From: Laccaria trichodermophora
Taxonomy: Eukaryota > Basidiomycota > Agaricomycetes > Agaricales > Hydnangiaceae
Assembly: GCA_018417955.1 (NCBI GenBank)
Contig: JACTVC010000033.1
Coordinates: 310,001-374,000 of the forward strand
Direction: 5' to 3'
DNA: 64,000 nucleotides
The notes under the pieces are model-generated. The model searched no databases, was not told the origin of the DNA, and was given only the letters and a program-made list of their open reading frames with translations. Both the position numbers and the translations under genes were made by a program. Shown in pieces: positions 22,795 through 35,072 of this stretch (position 1 is the stretch's first letter; each line of letters starts with the position of its first letter).

Positions 22795-25377
22795 ATGTTG
22801 GATAATTCACGCAATGTCGACATTAGTGGCGGTCATCTTTACAACGTACATGGAAATGCTCATATTTCTCATGGAGGCGGCCAATCAGGTGCGCCACAAG
22901 GGCCTGAGCACCCGTATTTTAACCAACACCCACACAGGATTTGAGCTGCTTGCCAAAGCCATTGCTCCAAGTGCGTTTCACGATGCAGAGGAGCGCTTTC
23001 CGCCTCCTAAATGCCACCCCAATACTCGGGAGGCAATCCTACGAAATATCATGTCATGGATTACCGACGATACGTCCAAGGGTAGTTCGCCACCTATTCT
23101 CTGGCTATACGGCCCTGCTGGAGCGGGGAAGTCTGCAATTGCTCAGACTATCGCGGAAAAGTGCCAAGAGGCTGCGGTCGCAAGACTGGCCTCCAGTTTT
23201 TTTTTCTCTCGGAGAACATCTGATCGAAACTCTGATAAACATTTGGTGGCTACCATTTCATACCAGCTCACGCAAAGCATTGAAAAAACTAAGCCAATCA
23301 TTGAAAACATTGTGCACAATGACCCGTTGATCTTCTCGCGCGCTGTCAACACACAGTTTTTAAAGCTTGTGATCGAACCTCTATCGCACGTTTCAAAGGT
23401 ATCTGATCCTCGAAAAGTTATCATTATCGACGGGTTGGACGAATGTGATGGTGACGACAAACAATGTGGCATTATAGATGTCATCTGCACAGCAGTCAGC
23501 CGGCATACGCTTCCCTTCTGCTTCCTCGTAGCCAGCCGACCCGAACCCCATATTCGAGATGCCTTCAACCACGACAAGCTCCTCAAACTATCTCGAACCA
23601 TTCCACTTATTGAAGATAGCGAATCTAACAATGATGTTTCCAAATATCTCCGGTCTGAATTTAAACGCATTGCCCAGGAACGTCGCCTCCCTACGACATG
23701 GCCAGCTGACAAAGACATCGAAACTATCATGGGAAAGGCTTCAGGGCATTTTATCTATCCGTCGACAGTCATTAAGTTCATTGATGACCGTCGGCATTAC
23801 CCTCCCGACAGGCTCAAAACCATTCTTGGTATCAACACGGCTCGCGATCAGTCACCCTTTGCAGATCTTGATGCGCTCTATCGAGAAATTTTGAAACCAA
23901 CGAGCGAGAGAGAAGGCGGTACCTTGCGCATTATTGGTCTGTTATTGTGCATGACAGATAAGAAGTCCGCCTCTCCACCTCTGGTTCAGCACCTCCTTAA
24001 TCTGCCACCTGGGAAGCTTGAATCTTTGCTATACGATGTCCATTCAATTGTTGACGTCCCCAATGATCTAAACGATGTTGGAAATCCCATTCGGATAACC
24101 CATGCATCACTAATCGACTTTATCACGGATCGCTCGCGATCAGGAGACTACTTCCTGGACCCAAAGACTGTGCATGCCGACCTTACACAAATGTGCTTTC
24201 GTGTCTTGACTCCTGGTACCGATGTTGAAGGCACCGGCCGAAGTAAGATTTTTGTTGTATAGTCCCGACATCGATTCTCAAAATATTTGTACAGCTGAAG
24301 TGTGCCAATATGCCTTGAACTCTTGGTATACCCATCTTCAAGAGGCTGCACCTACCCCAGGACTTTTAGATTTTTTCACTCAACGTGCAAGCGCTGAAAC
24401 TGCGCTTGATAGAATGGATGAATCGCAGCGTAACATGCGTCATTGGTTGGGCAAGCCAGATGTTCAAGCGCTGATGCTTTTATGGTTGAAGAAACATGTG
24501 AGGCTCCCATTTATTGTACTATACTATTCTGACATTCACCTTGTTGCTTAGAATATCCAAGACACTTGTCCCTCACTCTATCTCAGTTATCGCTTTCTCT
24601 TTGACCGTGAAATTATCTCTATTGTGGATCAATCTCCTTCACCTGATCTCCTCATCAAATGGATTGCAATATTAGCCGATTTGTCGGCACATCTCGCCGT
24701 ATATGCCATGACTCAAGCTCTCGCCATGTTATTCGAGATTCCTGTTGAAAGCAATGGGGAGCCCAAGTCCCTTATTCCTCTACGTGGTTGTCTTGGAAAG
24801 CTATTTGAAGTTGGGATGGAGAACTATCCCGACCTTTTTGCAGAGTTCTTTTCTGACGCCTTCCGGTCTGGAAAATATTTCATCGGGTGCGAAGTGCACA
24901 CCGAAATCACATTGCTCCTGTTGAGGTACATTGATAAATGTATGTCAGAGTCGGTGTTGGACGATGGCCTACCATATGCGGCTGCTTGGCATCGCGAATC
25001 TCTTCGTCGACATCTGTCTTCTCTGAAGTGGTGGCGACACTGGTCCTTCCACCTGTCACGATCCTCACCTTCTTCGGAGGAACTAGTAAAGTTCCTCAAT
25101 AAATATTCTTCAAGCTCATTTCAGCCCGTGATGCAAGTCCACGATGGTGTGGATTTTGGACATTTTAACAATCGACTCTCGATTGATGATATGCAAAAGT
25201 CTGTAACTTGTTTCCTCCTGGTGTGTCTCCCATAATTTCTCAATTATCTTGGTTGAATTTAACCGTTTCCACTAGCGAAATGCAGAACTGCATCAAGGCA
25301 ACGCATCATGCCAGTCAAAGAACGTTCCAGTCAGATCGCGCGATTGGTTTAAATTTTGTAGGGGATTCTTGACTTGA
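22795..25377 (+). CDS. NACHT-domain STAND NTPase (mushroom NLR-like), no C-terminal repeats
   Basis: Exons 22795-22888, 22938-24215, 24295-24497, 24552-25220 and 25276-25377 give about 781 residues. The first exon encodes MLDNSRNVDISGGHLYNVHG and continues NAHISHGG, a Gly/Asn/His-rich N-terminus recurrent in mushroom NACHT proteins. It is only found if the intron 22889-22937 is removed. The NACHT core has Walker A GPAGAGKS (near residue 110), Walker B KVIIIDGLDECDG, sensor-like LVASRPEPHI and a winged-helix-like region. STAND proteins are ATP-driven switches, in fungi often in self/non-self recognition. There are no WD40, ankyrin or TPR repeats after the NACHT region, so ligand sensing is not explained. 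The 24216-24294 splice is inferred from frame. A frameshift there is the alternative. Confidence 0.82.
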
Positions 25378-25649
25378 TCAAGGTGGGCAGTTGGTCAAGT
25401 CTGCCCTAAGGCCTCATGGATCCATCCTTGAGATTGTGTGCAAGTCGGACGTGAATGGTATACAATTTGGATGGGTATAAATATGGCAGTACAGAGCAAC
25501 GAGAGCAATATTGTACTTACAACTAGGCGTAGGGAACATGATTACGGGGATAGAAAGGGGTGCACTAAAACAACAGCGTCCAAGTGAAACGGAACCGAGA
25601 AAGATTGAATCGTGCCAACAACGAACAAGAGGTGGGCAAAGTGATGTCG

Positions 25650-27112
25650 CTAGAAGGGTTCTCTCCCCTTCTTAGTAGCTGATTGGTATTTTGAATCGTC
25701 AAGATTTGGTATAGGTGGAAGGTTCTCGAATGGATTGGAAGGTATCTCGCTGAGATTGAGGTTTGATCGGGATCGCTTGAGAATCTCTGAAGCAGCTTCT
25801 GCTCCATATTCTTCCGCCAACTGACTGAACACAGGAGAAGTCAGGAAGTATTTCGACTTGGAGAGAACTAGCAAGGCGTACTTTGCATAGTTTTCCATGA
25901 TAACGGCCATGCTATTTAAGTCCAAACGGTATGCTTCAGGCATCATGCCCTTTCCAAAGCGATATGTGACGTGATTTGAGCACAACAGGACCGCAATCAT
26001 GACAAGGATATGCAATGGTGCCAGCCCGAGCGAAGCGTGATACCACTTCCTCATAATATTGCGTTCGAATGTTAGGTATCGCAATTTACACCCAGGTAAC
26101 AAGCTCCTAGCGTAACAAGTCTGGCTGACAGTGGCCTCTACGAATGGGCTGAAATAACCACAGCATTCAAGCTGATTCTGAATCCTAAGTCGGCCCTCGG
26201 CACCAAGTGTTCTTGACCACTGAGAGTTAATTTTACCCTCGAGGTTGTATTCGCTACGGCGGAATGTGATATAGCCCGGAGTAATGAGGAATGCGAAGGT
26301 TATCCAAGTCATGAAGGTGTAAACAGCGAGAAACGAGCGATTGTTAAGGAGGATACCAGCCCATCCTATGATAGATGTCAGAACACCGATGGTGGCACCA
26401 ATGGTGGATATGATGAGTTCAGGACGATTACCAACACGCATCACGTCGGCGTGTTGCCACACGTCAAACCAAATCAGTAGACAGGCAACAAGGGCGACAA
26501 GGGCATAGGTAGTCAGCTGTAGTAGACGTGGGAATGAGTGATAGTTTCAATAATGAATGAAGGCCGTACACAGAGGTTGGAGAAAAAGAGGACCCATTTG
26601 AACTTGTTCCACCTGTACTTGTTCACTACTTGCAATTTCCCTCCGAACATGGAAATTCTATTTTCATTGCCGAAGGTCTGTCCAGGCATTCGGGATTCAC
26701 CACTCCGGAATGCTTCGACCCCCCCACCAAGTTTTGGCATCTTGGCAGTCGTTTTGCGCCTGAGAATGGTCCCAGAAAACTTGGATGGGACATAGTTAAT
26801 GGTCAAAGAGAGACCCGTCGTCGAGTTCTGACCGGTGTTTGGCATGGAGCGCCCACTGTACGGGCTTAGGCTGGGGGTGTTATCGAGGATATGGCGTGTT
26901 GATTCAGCATTAGATATGTCAGAGGCGGCGATAGAGCTTCGCCTATGCTCGGTCGGTGAGGTGTGTTGAAATTGGATACTAAAAAACTTACGGTGAGGTG
27001 GTATCGATCTAACGGTACATATGATTAGCAGGGAAGCAAGATGTGAGATAAAAGGGCGCACAGTACGCTTGACGGCGGAGGGGTCGAGATAGGAAGACCA
27101 CACTCTTTGCAT
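25650..27112 (-). CDS. Tetraspanin-like membrane protein
   Basis: Exons on minus: 27062-27112, 26992-27008 (17 nt), 26570-26942, 25650-26516, giving 435 residues. A long Ser/Thr-rich cytosolic N-terminus precedes four hydrophobic helices (LTTYALVALVACLLIWF, ELIISTIGATIGVLTSIIGW, FLAVYTFMTWITFAFLI and LGLAPLHILVMIAVLLC). Between helices 3 and 4 is an extracellular loop with the tetraspanin CCG motif (QLECCGYFSPF) and two further cysteines. The C-terminal tail is cytosolic and charged. Basidiomycete Tsp2/Tsp3-type tetraspanins organise plasma-membrane complexes. The exact subclass is not determined. Confidence 0.8.
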
Positions 27113-27234
27113 GACGGGGAGGACGTTGTTTCTCAACCGCTCCCGTCATTGTTACCATCGCCTTCAACACCCTTTCGCACGTCTGAAATTAGATGTTCCT
27201 AGGACCTATGTTATATTTATCGAACAAGATATTT

Positions 27235-30200
27235 CTACTTCAAGCCCTGCCCTGCACCTCCCTGCATCAACCCCCGAATCTCCGTGATACACTCGTTCAA
27301 CCGTAAGTGCACTTCCTTGGCGTTCTCCAACAAAGGCTTGATGTTCTCCGGTGTCATCGCGAGTTTGGGGTCCGGCAATGGCACGACAGGATGTTGGGGC
27401 ATGGATCGAACTGAGCCGGAAGCTGGAGGCCCTGCACGGGTCATTCGTCGAGAGTTCGACGGACTTGAATCACGACCGTGCGAAGAAGAAGGAAGTGGAG
27501 GCACAGGGGGAACACAAGCCAGTCGATGATCATCCCCGTGCTCCTCCACGTTAGAAAGCCGAGTGGAGCGGGATTGTGTGACAGCTTGGTTTGATGGGGA
27601 ATCGCCTCCACCTCCGCCACCCCAAATGGAGGATTGAGACCCACTTGCAGACCGTTTTGGCGTGAGTTGTGCGACGAACGACCCAGTTACTGAGGGTTCG
27701 TGCTGAAGGTAAGGTGAACGACCTTTGCTCTTGAGTTTATTCCTGCCTCCCTTTAATGTTGCGGCTCCGTCTACAGGCATCCCCAGTGCCTTAGCAGCAG
27801 CATCCAAATCCGATGTAGAGTCCATACGATCCCAGTCTTCTTCCCCTGTGCTTACACTAGTCATCGATGAGATCATGTTGTTACTCTCCCCACTATCCAT
27901 CGTCGAGGTGGCATTTGGTGGAGTAGGTAACCTATTTTTTGTGCCTAGGCGGAAGATAGATGCCAACGAGGGGCGGCGAGGGGATGGTTTAGCAGATAAC
28001 GACGAAGGATTATATGGTGATATAGGCCTCGCGTCTCGTGTAGAACGGACGGAATCTGGACCAGTACTTCCCTTGGGCCGTCTCCTAGAGCCTTGAGTAG
28101 ATATTCGAGGATGAGCATATCGATGCTGGCTGTGGCCATCAACTGAAGAATCGGTGCTTAAAGACGTAGAAGACGCCGGCATGGGCGGAGGCGGAAGAGG
28201 TGGTACAATGGGAAGAACGGAGTCAGTATTGTTCCTCCTCAACGCCCTCAGCATGTCCCTAATACCACTCATTCCGAGTCGGCTGCTTCTACGCTTCTTG
28301 TTGGCATCCACAGCTGGGGTCCGATGGGACCTTGTGCTCTCTTCGGAGGGGAGTGTGATGGTACTGCTCATCGCATCCCCACCCCACCTCCACTCCCTGT
28401 TTACGTGAAGTGTATCATTGGGTGACACAGCGGACGGCGGCTCTTCGGGAATGGAAAGATGAGGCGAGTCCTCAGAAATGATGGATGCATCAGCATTGTT
28501 GAGCATTTCCCTGAGCAATACCAATTGTCTCTGACTGAGATCATGCCTCCCCGTTGATGCCCTCCACGCCAAACTCGGTGGGATGGCAAAGGGCGGCCCA
28601 CGTCCCGGATTGGAGAGGTCAGTTGAAGATAGCTGGCCAGGTATTGGGGTTGAAGGCTTTGATTCATCTCCCGCCAGAGTAATTGCTCTCTCCCTTCCCT
28701 TTCCAATGGTATTTCTCTCTGATCCTCCATGCATGACGGGGACGGAAACACTGCTTGAAGGGCCGGTGTTACCAGAGCTGCCACTCCCAAGCTCGATGAG
28801 AAGCTCTGCACACTCCCATGAAATACGATACTTGGAGTTAATCGTATAAAATGCGGATGCTAGTTCTTTGTAGGCTAGCTGAGGAAGTGAGGGTTGTGAG
28901 GTTGCAGTAGGATTGGTATTGGACCGGGGGCGTGTCTTCTTTAATGAGAAGAGAGTCGGAGATGTGGCTCTCTCTAACGGTGGAGCAGTGGAACTGGTAG
29001 CGTGAAGTTGCGCGTGCATATCGAGAATGGATTGCACCTCCAGCACAAGGGTATGGTATGTTTGTTGCAGCTCTTTGAGTTCTGCGGGAGTACTGCAATC
29101 AGCGTCTCATACAGGAGAAGAAGCTTAGGAAGGTAGAAGCGAACCATGACGGAGAAAGAAAGGCAAGGGAAAAGGCTTACGTTCAATATTTGCTGCAAAT
29201 TCTCTCACCATACCTAGGTCCCTCCTCAGACCGACCTGAGCCTGACTGATCCTCGCAGGAATTTTTAGGTCACCCAAGGAGTTGCGTCTTGGAACACTAC
29301 CCGCTCCTATACCGCTCCCTGAACTGCTTGGTTCAGCACCACTCGGAAGAACAGCAGTTCGACCTAGAGATGCTGACTGGGGAGATGAAGGCGACTTGTT
29401 TGTAGGAGAAGAAGGGGAGGGGCGACGCCCAGGAGTAGTGGGTGCTTTGAGTACGCTTGAACTTGGGGTTGGAGGGGATTTGAGGGTGGGGATGTCAGAA
29501 ACGTGGCTTCTTGTTGGAAGAGAGTTGACATTTGGTGTCGTAGGGGGTTTGGTCGCAGCAGAAGTAGTTGAATTCGACGGCAATCTAGGAATCGAAAGCT
29601 TGACTCTTGGAGGGGAGGGAGGCTGAAGCTCGATTGGCGGGAGGAGTTCGGAAGGTGGGCAGCTTGAAGCCTTCTTGATTGCGGTTGGGGTAGCATTGGG
29701 AGAAAGAGGCTTCGTGTTCCTGTTGACATTGGAACTTGGGCCAGAATTGGCCTGATTTTTATCCTTTTCACCTGTCACTTGGCCGTCCAATACCTTATTT
29801 CCATCCAAGCTCCCTCGCCTGGGCCCAGTTGTGCCCATTGCTTCGATTGTTGCCACGACTCCACTGAGCGAAACGCCGCTCTTCGTCCTTTGATGTCTCC
29901 TAGCCCCAACGAGACTAATCCGTCTAACGCTCCCCATAAAACTCCTGCTGCCCTCTTCCTTCTCCTTCTCCTGTTCTCCTTTTAGTTTCTCTGCTCCCCG
30001 CTCCATCTCTTCAGCTTCACGATCACGCACACCCTTGGCATGGGCATATGATACATGCCGCTGAGTTTGCTGATCTCGGTGAGAAGCCGGAGATGGTGAG
30101 CTTGTCTGCATTGAAATCGGCCTCTTGCCCAGCTGCTTCCTCCCTGTTTCTGCAGGCTCGTTTGGGCATGAGGACGGAGGAACGTGGCCTCGTCGTAGAT

Positions 30201-32236
30201 GTACGAAGCCCAAGCTCTTCCTCTTCACCAGCTTAGCTGTCTCTCGTTCTTTGCCCAACTTGGACCCGGAGGGCACTTCGTATTCACGCAGAGAGAGATC
30301 AGTCATGCTCCCGCTGCGACTTCCCCCTACCGCTGCACGGCTGTCCGCCGCCTCTTCCCGCCCACTAGACCCATGACCCCGAAAAAACCACAAGTTTGAT
30401 GTGGGTGGAGGCGGGGTGTGTCTTTGTGAGGAGAGCGAGGATTGAGGACGAGGTGTGTGGGTGCTCTGGCCTCGAGAGTCTTGTGATGTTTGACTGAAGT
30501 CTGAAAAAGAAAATTGATTTCGTAGTTCGAAGAGAGAAAAAAGAGAAGATAAAGTTTGGGAGAATTTTAGCCCAACGGATAAGGGAAAACAGGAAAGCGC
30601 GAGCGGCAAACAATCTGCATGATAAAAAACACATACCTTGCACAACTTCGGCAGGCGTTACACTTCCCCCTCTCTTTCTTCCTCCCACACTCCATTTCTT
30701 CTTCACGCTCCCAATGCGGCTCAGCAATGCACCTGCCCTGATCTGGCTCTGGGGAGTCGCATGGAGCGTTGGTCCATTGCCTCCACCACAGGGCGTTGAG
30801 GGGATCGAGATTGGAGGTGGGGGAGATGGGGTTCTGGGGCGGTGTACATCCTCTTCGTGTTCAGTGATTTCCAGCTCTCCGTCAGAAAAGGACTTTGGCA
30901 TTGCATAAGGCTGTGGTCGTACAGCTGTGAGTTCGTACATTTGCGGGTTGGGCACATTGTGAGGCCGGCTCTTCTTCCTTAACCTTCTGCGTTCCCTCTC
31001 CTTGTGTATTGGAGGTGATGGTGGGAGACCTGCCAAACCACCGGCACCTGAAGATGAACGCGATATTGTCGGTCGGAGGTGTGTTGTAGAGTTGTAGGAG
31101 GAGTGAGTTTGGGTTGTAGCAGGAACGGAAAATACAGAAGAGGTGGGGGAACGTGGAAATGGGCGCGCGAAGAGGGGTAGGGAGGGCATAGGTGGAGGTG
31201 GCGATGAGTTGGCGAGGGAAGTGGACTGACGGGCAAGGCGATGTCGCGTTCGCGCAGTCACAGTGCGGTCTTCTTCCTCGTCGGAATTGTGGTGCTTGGG
31301 AACGTGGCCAAATTCTCCAAGGTCATCATCTTCTTGCTCTTGCTCACCATTGAGGTTGTGTTGAGGGGAAGGGTAATGCAATGGTCGTGGAAGTTCATCC
31401 TCGGATTCGGATGATGATGAGTACTCCAGATGGGCAGCACGACCAGTTGCGTTGACCCGACTCCGACTCGGGGAAGATGATAATCGGGATCTTGCAGAGG
31501 GCCCTTTAGATGGGATACCACGCAAAGGTGTCAAAGAAAATTCGTCATCCCAGCTCTCCACTAATTGGGGCTTCTTAGTCGCTCTAGGCTTGACACCCTT
31601 CTTGAGTGATATTCGGGCAGGTGAATCAGGTTTATCTAGATCAAAGTCATCGTCCCAGTTCTCCGTTTCCCTTACCGCAGCGCAACCAGAGCGGTTAGAG
31701 TTGATGGAAGCGCGCTTTGATGAGGGTGTAGAAGGGCCAGGTTCGGCCCACGTTTCCAAAGGGGGAGGGGTCTTCAGATTCTTCTTGTCGGTCAGGACAC
31801 CAACGGCAGGTGGCGGTGGTGTGTGTTGGCGTTGCTTGCGAGATGGGGTGATTGAAGTTGGGGAAGTCCGGTCCCCAACAGTCAACCGAATGGCAGCTTG
31901 GGAGGTATGAAATTCGTCGTCCCAGTTCTCGGTATCGTGAGAGCGACGTGTCGGGGATCCAGAGGGTATCTTTGTACTTGAACTCGAAATGACCTTGGTG
32001 CCTTGCTGCGGTGATGCCTGCCTAGAGTCGGCATCCCAATCTTCCTGAGTGTACTGAGAGCTGACAATACTCATGCGAGACGTGGAGGGTGGCGTTTGGG
32101 GGTTAAATTCGTGGTAATGGTCGTTTGGTCGTTTATCATTATGCTTGTTCATGTCGTGGGGGTTGAATTCGAAGTCGTCGTCCCAATTCTCTGAGGGCAC
32201 TAGAGCATTGATGCTCGCGCTCAGAGTAGCAGCCAT
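27235..32236 (-). CDS. BYR4/BFA1-like component of the septation/mitotic-exit GAP
   Basis: Exons on minus: 30637-32236, 29181-30500 and 27235-29081, about 1,588 residues. The N-terminus has at least five W-D-acidic repeats (SENWDDDFEF, QEDWDADS, TENWDDEF, TENWDDDFDL, VESWDDEFSL), the hallmark of BYR4/BFA1. That protein works with CDC16/BUB2 as a two-part GAP for the Spg1/Tem1 GTPase at the spindle pole. The middle is disordered and Ser/Pro-rich. A predicted helical segment (ELKELQQTYHTLVLEVQSI .. YKELASAFYTINSKYRISWECAELLIEL) spans the 29082-29180 intron and is probably the conserved C-terminal core. It is much longer than the yeast homologues. An ACGCGT box lies 80 bp upstream of the start. 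Confidence 0.75.
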
Positions 32237-32315
32237 GGTAATGACGCGCTTGTATCGATGCTGTAGGTCGTGATAAGCGTGTTATGAACAGTGGTCATCG
32301 ACACAAACGGCGTCA

Positions 32316-32321
32316 ACGCGT
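32316..32321. promoter_or_regulatory. ACGCGT (MCB-type) box upstream of the BYR4-like gene
   Basis: A single palindromic hexamer 80 bp before the start at 32236, between the PCNA stop (32480) and this gene. Cell-cycle control is inferred by analogy with yeast MBF sites. Confidence 0.4.
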
Positions 32322-32479
32322 CGTGTTGGTCGTAAAGAGAGAAACGTGGCTTAGGGTTAGGGGCGGGTGCAATATGAATTTCACACGATTCACAAGTACG
32401 AAAAACACAAAACAGATAACATGTATACATTTGAGGGCTCAGAAAGACAGTCAGGACGCAGCATCTCTTCGTTCTTCGT

Positions 32480-33900
32480 CTAGTCATCCCCAATCTTGGG
32501 GGCGAGGTAGTACCGGATATAGCCTTGTCCAAAATCATAAGCCACCTAAGAATTCGGAGAGTCAGTAAGTAGAGAACAAAATTGAGTGCGTGAAAGTGAA
32601 GCAGGTTGGTAAAAGAATGCAGAAAATAACTCACCAACAGTGGTACATCATTACTCATCATCAATTGAACTCTGGGACACAGGCTGGCGCTCTTTGAAAA
32701 GTTCACCAGATACTTCAGGGAGAACGTGAGCGAGACATGCTGATTCATTTCGATTGTTATAGCTTGTGCATCCTCGTCATCCTCGTTCTTTCCTTTTTTC
32801 GATTTAGATTTTGAGGAGGAGCTGGAACTCGTTTTAGCCTTCTTTTTGGGTTTGGCGGAACCATTGGCCTAACAAGAAGATCAATAAGGGTCGAGTTTCC
32901 AAGCAGAAAGATAGGAAAAACCTTTTTCTTCCTCTTCTTTCCTCCCTCCTCATCCTCATCCCCATCTTCATTCTCATCGTCATCACCCTGTTCTTCCTCG
33001 CCCTCTTCATCATCTGAGTTGGGCTTGAATTCCTCCTCCCCGTCCTCCTTCTCTTCATCATCAACCACCATATCCACGTCCCCGTCGGTCTTCTCCTTCT
33101 TCACCTTTTCCTTCTTCACCTTCTTGCTACCCCCTTCCTCCTGCTCGTCATCTTCACCTCCCTCCTGCTCGTCCTCATCGACACCATCTTCCCTCTTAGT
33201 TTTGGCCACAATCTTATTCCCTCCAGTTACATTAGCACCGTCGGTTTGCTTCATCAGCACGCTCCCATTAGCAGCTTCCCCCTCACTAGCGAACCTCACG
33301 CCTTCTTTGGACACTTCGATTCGTACAGATTCGCCCAGCTGTGAAAGATCTCGAACAACGCGAGTAAATTCAGCTGAAGGCATGGTGACCCGTGCGTCGT
33401 ACTCGGTGTCCGGAATTCCAAGGGTGTCAGAGTCGATATCCATTAGCTTCATATCGTATTCTGCTATGCGATCGGAGTCTAAAGCAGGGGATGAATAAAT
33501 ACGCCAGGCGACGCGAAATATAACATACTCTTAGCCTCATAGACAAGATTAAGTACATCGGCCTCGTCTGCAGCCTTGAGGGTGGTAATGTCATCATCCT
33601 TGGCACACTTGAGAACCTTTGTGAGGGAGGTCAGGTTCACGCCCAAGGGCATAGGGCGGTCACAACGGTAACGCTTAAATCCCGCAGCTTCCAAATGGAC
33701 TGCTACGAGAGCAACATGGGAGTTGTCCATGGCTTGGAGGTTGATACCCTCCTCATTGCACTCAAAGTTGGCATCGGTTACCAGTTCTTTGATTGCTGGA
33801 CGCGACGATGAGCAAAAAGAGATTATAGGAGAAAGGAGAGATGTATACCATCGAGCAACTTCTTGAGGGTGCCAGCTTCCGCTAATTTTGCTTCGAGCAT
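32480..33900 (-). CDS. POL30: Proliferating cell nuclear antigen with a ~130-residue acidic/Lys-rich insert
   Basis: DNA sliding clamp for replicative polymerases. Exons on minus: 33849-33900, 33529-33795, 32922-33478, 32635-32868, 32480-32545, giving 391 residues against about 260 normally. Canonical regions: [57 protein letters not shown], the inter-domain segment near [34 protein letters not shown] and the end [21 protein letters not shown]. The extra sequence replaces the short loop just before the ITIEM strand of domain 2. It consists of alternating Glu/Asp and Lys blocks and Ser/Lys, and is itself interrupted by intron 32869-32921. The clamp core is otherwise intact, so it is probably functional. 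Confidence 0.95.
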
Positions 33901-33934
33901 GGTGGAAAGTATGTAAGAATGAAGTAAAAGAGAA

Positions 33935-33940
33935 ACGCGT
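33935..33940. promoter_or_regulatory. ACGCGT (MCB-type) box in the PCNA / 34,053 divergent promoter
   Basis: The hexamer lies 35 bp before the PCNA start, in the 152 bp shared with the plus-strand gene at 34053. ACGCGT is the classical S-phase box of yeast PCNA promoters. Conservation of function here is inference. Confidence 0.55.
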
Positions 33941-34052
33941 TCCAGCAAACAACACGTCTGTCACGTCACATGGTCACACTCCATCACGGGATCACATCCT
34001 GGTAGATCCTGGTTCTCAACTCCTTTCTTTTCTAAACTTGCTCTCAACTAAC

Positions 34053-34889
34053 ATGTCTAGATCCTGTACTCGCGCCGAACAGCGGAAGTACCGTCTTCTA
34101 GAGTTGGAGAACGAACAGCGTCTAGAGGACTTTGAGGCCCTCAAGATGACTGACGTGAGTTGTGCTTTCATGCCACAACTGCCAGACATTGACTATTGTG
34201 TATAGGAGCAACGCCGAGCTCTGCTTCGCCCGTTTGCCTCTGTAAAGTTCGAATTCAGCGACCTAGACGGTCTTCGCTGGACCAGCTCAGCCCTGCATAG
34301 GCGTCAGGTACACCAACCTCAGCGTCCTGACGCTCCCCAGAAGAGATTGCACCGAGCGACGACGTCGACGGCGTTCGTAGTCCTCACCAATGCAGACCTT
34401 GCTGCTTTCTCCGGGGAAGATACCATCCGTGTCTCCGTGACCTCCATGGACCACAGGAACGGGAAGCGTTCCAGGTCGCCTTTGAAAGGTCTGTTCCCAG
34501 TAACCACCTCGGAAAAGAATACGCCTGCATCGAGATCTGCTGGCTTTCCCGCGTGGTATACCGCAGGAAAGATGCCTTACAATGAGGGGCTTAATAGTGA
34601 AGAAGGCGTACATCCAAATGACGACGAGGGCATAGACCACGAATTGGATCTAGACGATTCAGCCGAAGGCGATTTGACAATTGTTGCAGAATCTGTCGAC
34701 CTTGACCTCGAATTCGATGAAGATCGTTCGGACGGAGTACAACAATACCCTCACTCCTTTGTCGAATCTCACACCCCTTTCCCGCGGACGCCTTCCCCCG
34801 ACGTAGACGCTGCCGGACAGCAACACACATTCACGGATCTTTACCCAAAACGACCTCCCTCGCGCATGGACCTTTACTACGACCAATAG
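34053..34889 (+). CDS. Hypothetical protein divergent from PCNA
   Basis: Not recognised. Exons 34053-34154 and 34206-34889 (intron 34155-34205) give 261 residues. The N-terminus is a charged helix (EQRKYRLLELENEQRLEDFEAL). The middle is basic and the last third is strongly acidic (DDSAEGDLTIVAESVDLDLEFDED) and Pro/Ser-rich. No signal peptide or membrane span. It is probably a disordered nuclear protein by composition only. Sharing a short promoter with an MCB box with PCNA suggests possible cell-cycle expression. Confidence 0.6.
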
Positions 34890-35072
34890 TGTTTTCCTTT
34901 ACCATCATCCACTGTATTTTTAAGGCATCCTGTTCTTCATCGCTCTCCTTGCTATCTTCCGCTACGCTTACTACATTGGTCTGCTGTATCTGATCACATA
35001 TCTATCACAGATGTATCTCTGGATTTTTCTTTAATTCATTCAACATTGGGGGTATCTTATTGCAGTGTGTTC

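Noticed and set aside
22814..22888. Start of the NACHT protein at the in-frame Met 22814
   Set aside because: That reading frame gives an unrelated N-terminus, while the 22795 start plus a 49-bp intron gives the motif seen in the family.
33019..33498. Plus-strand Ser-rich ORF over the PCNA insert
   Set aside because: It is the complement of the Glu/Asp/Lys codons of the PCNA insert.
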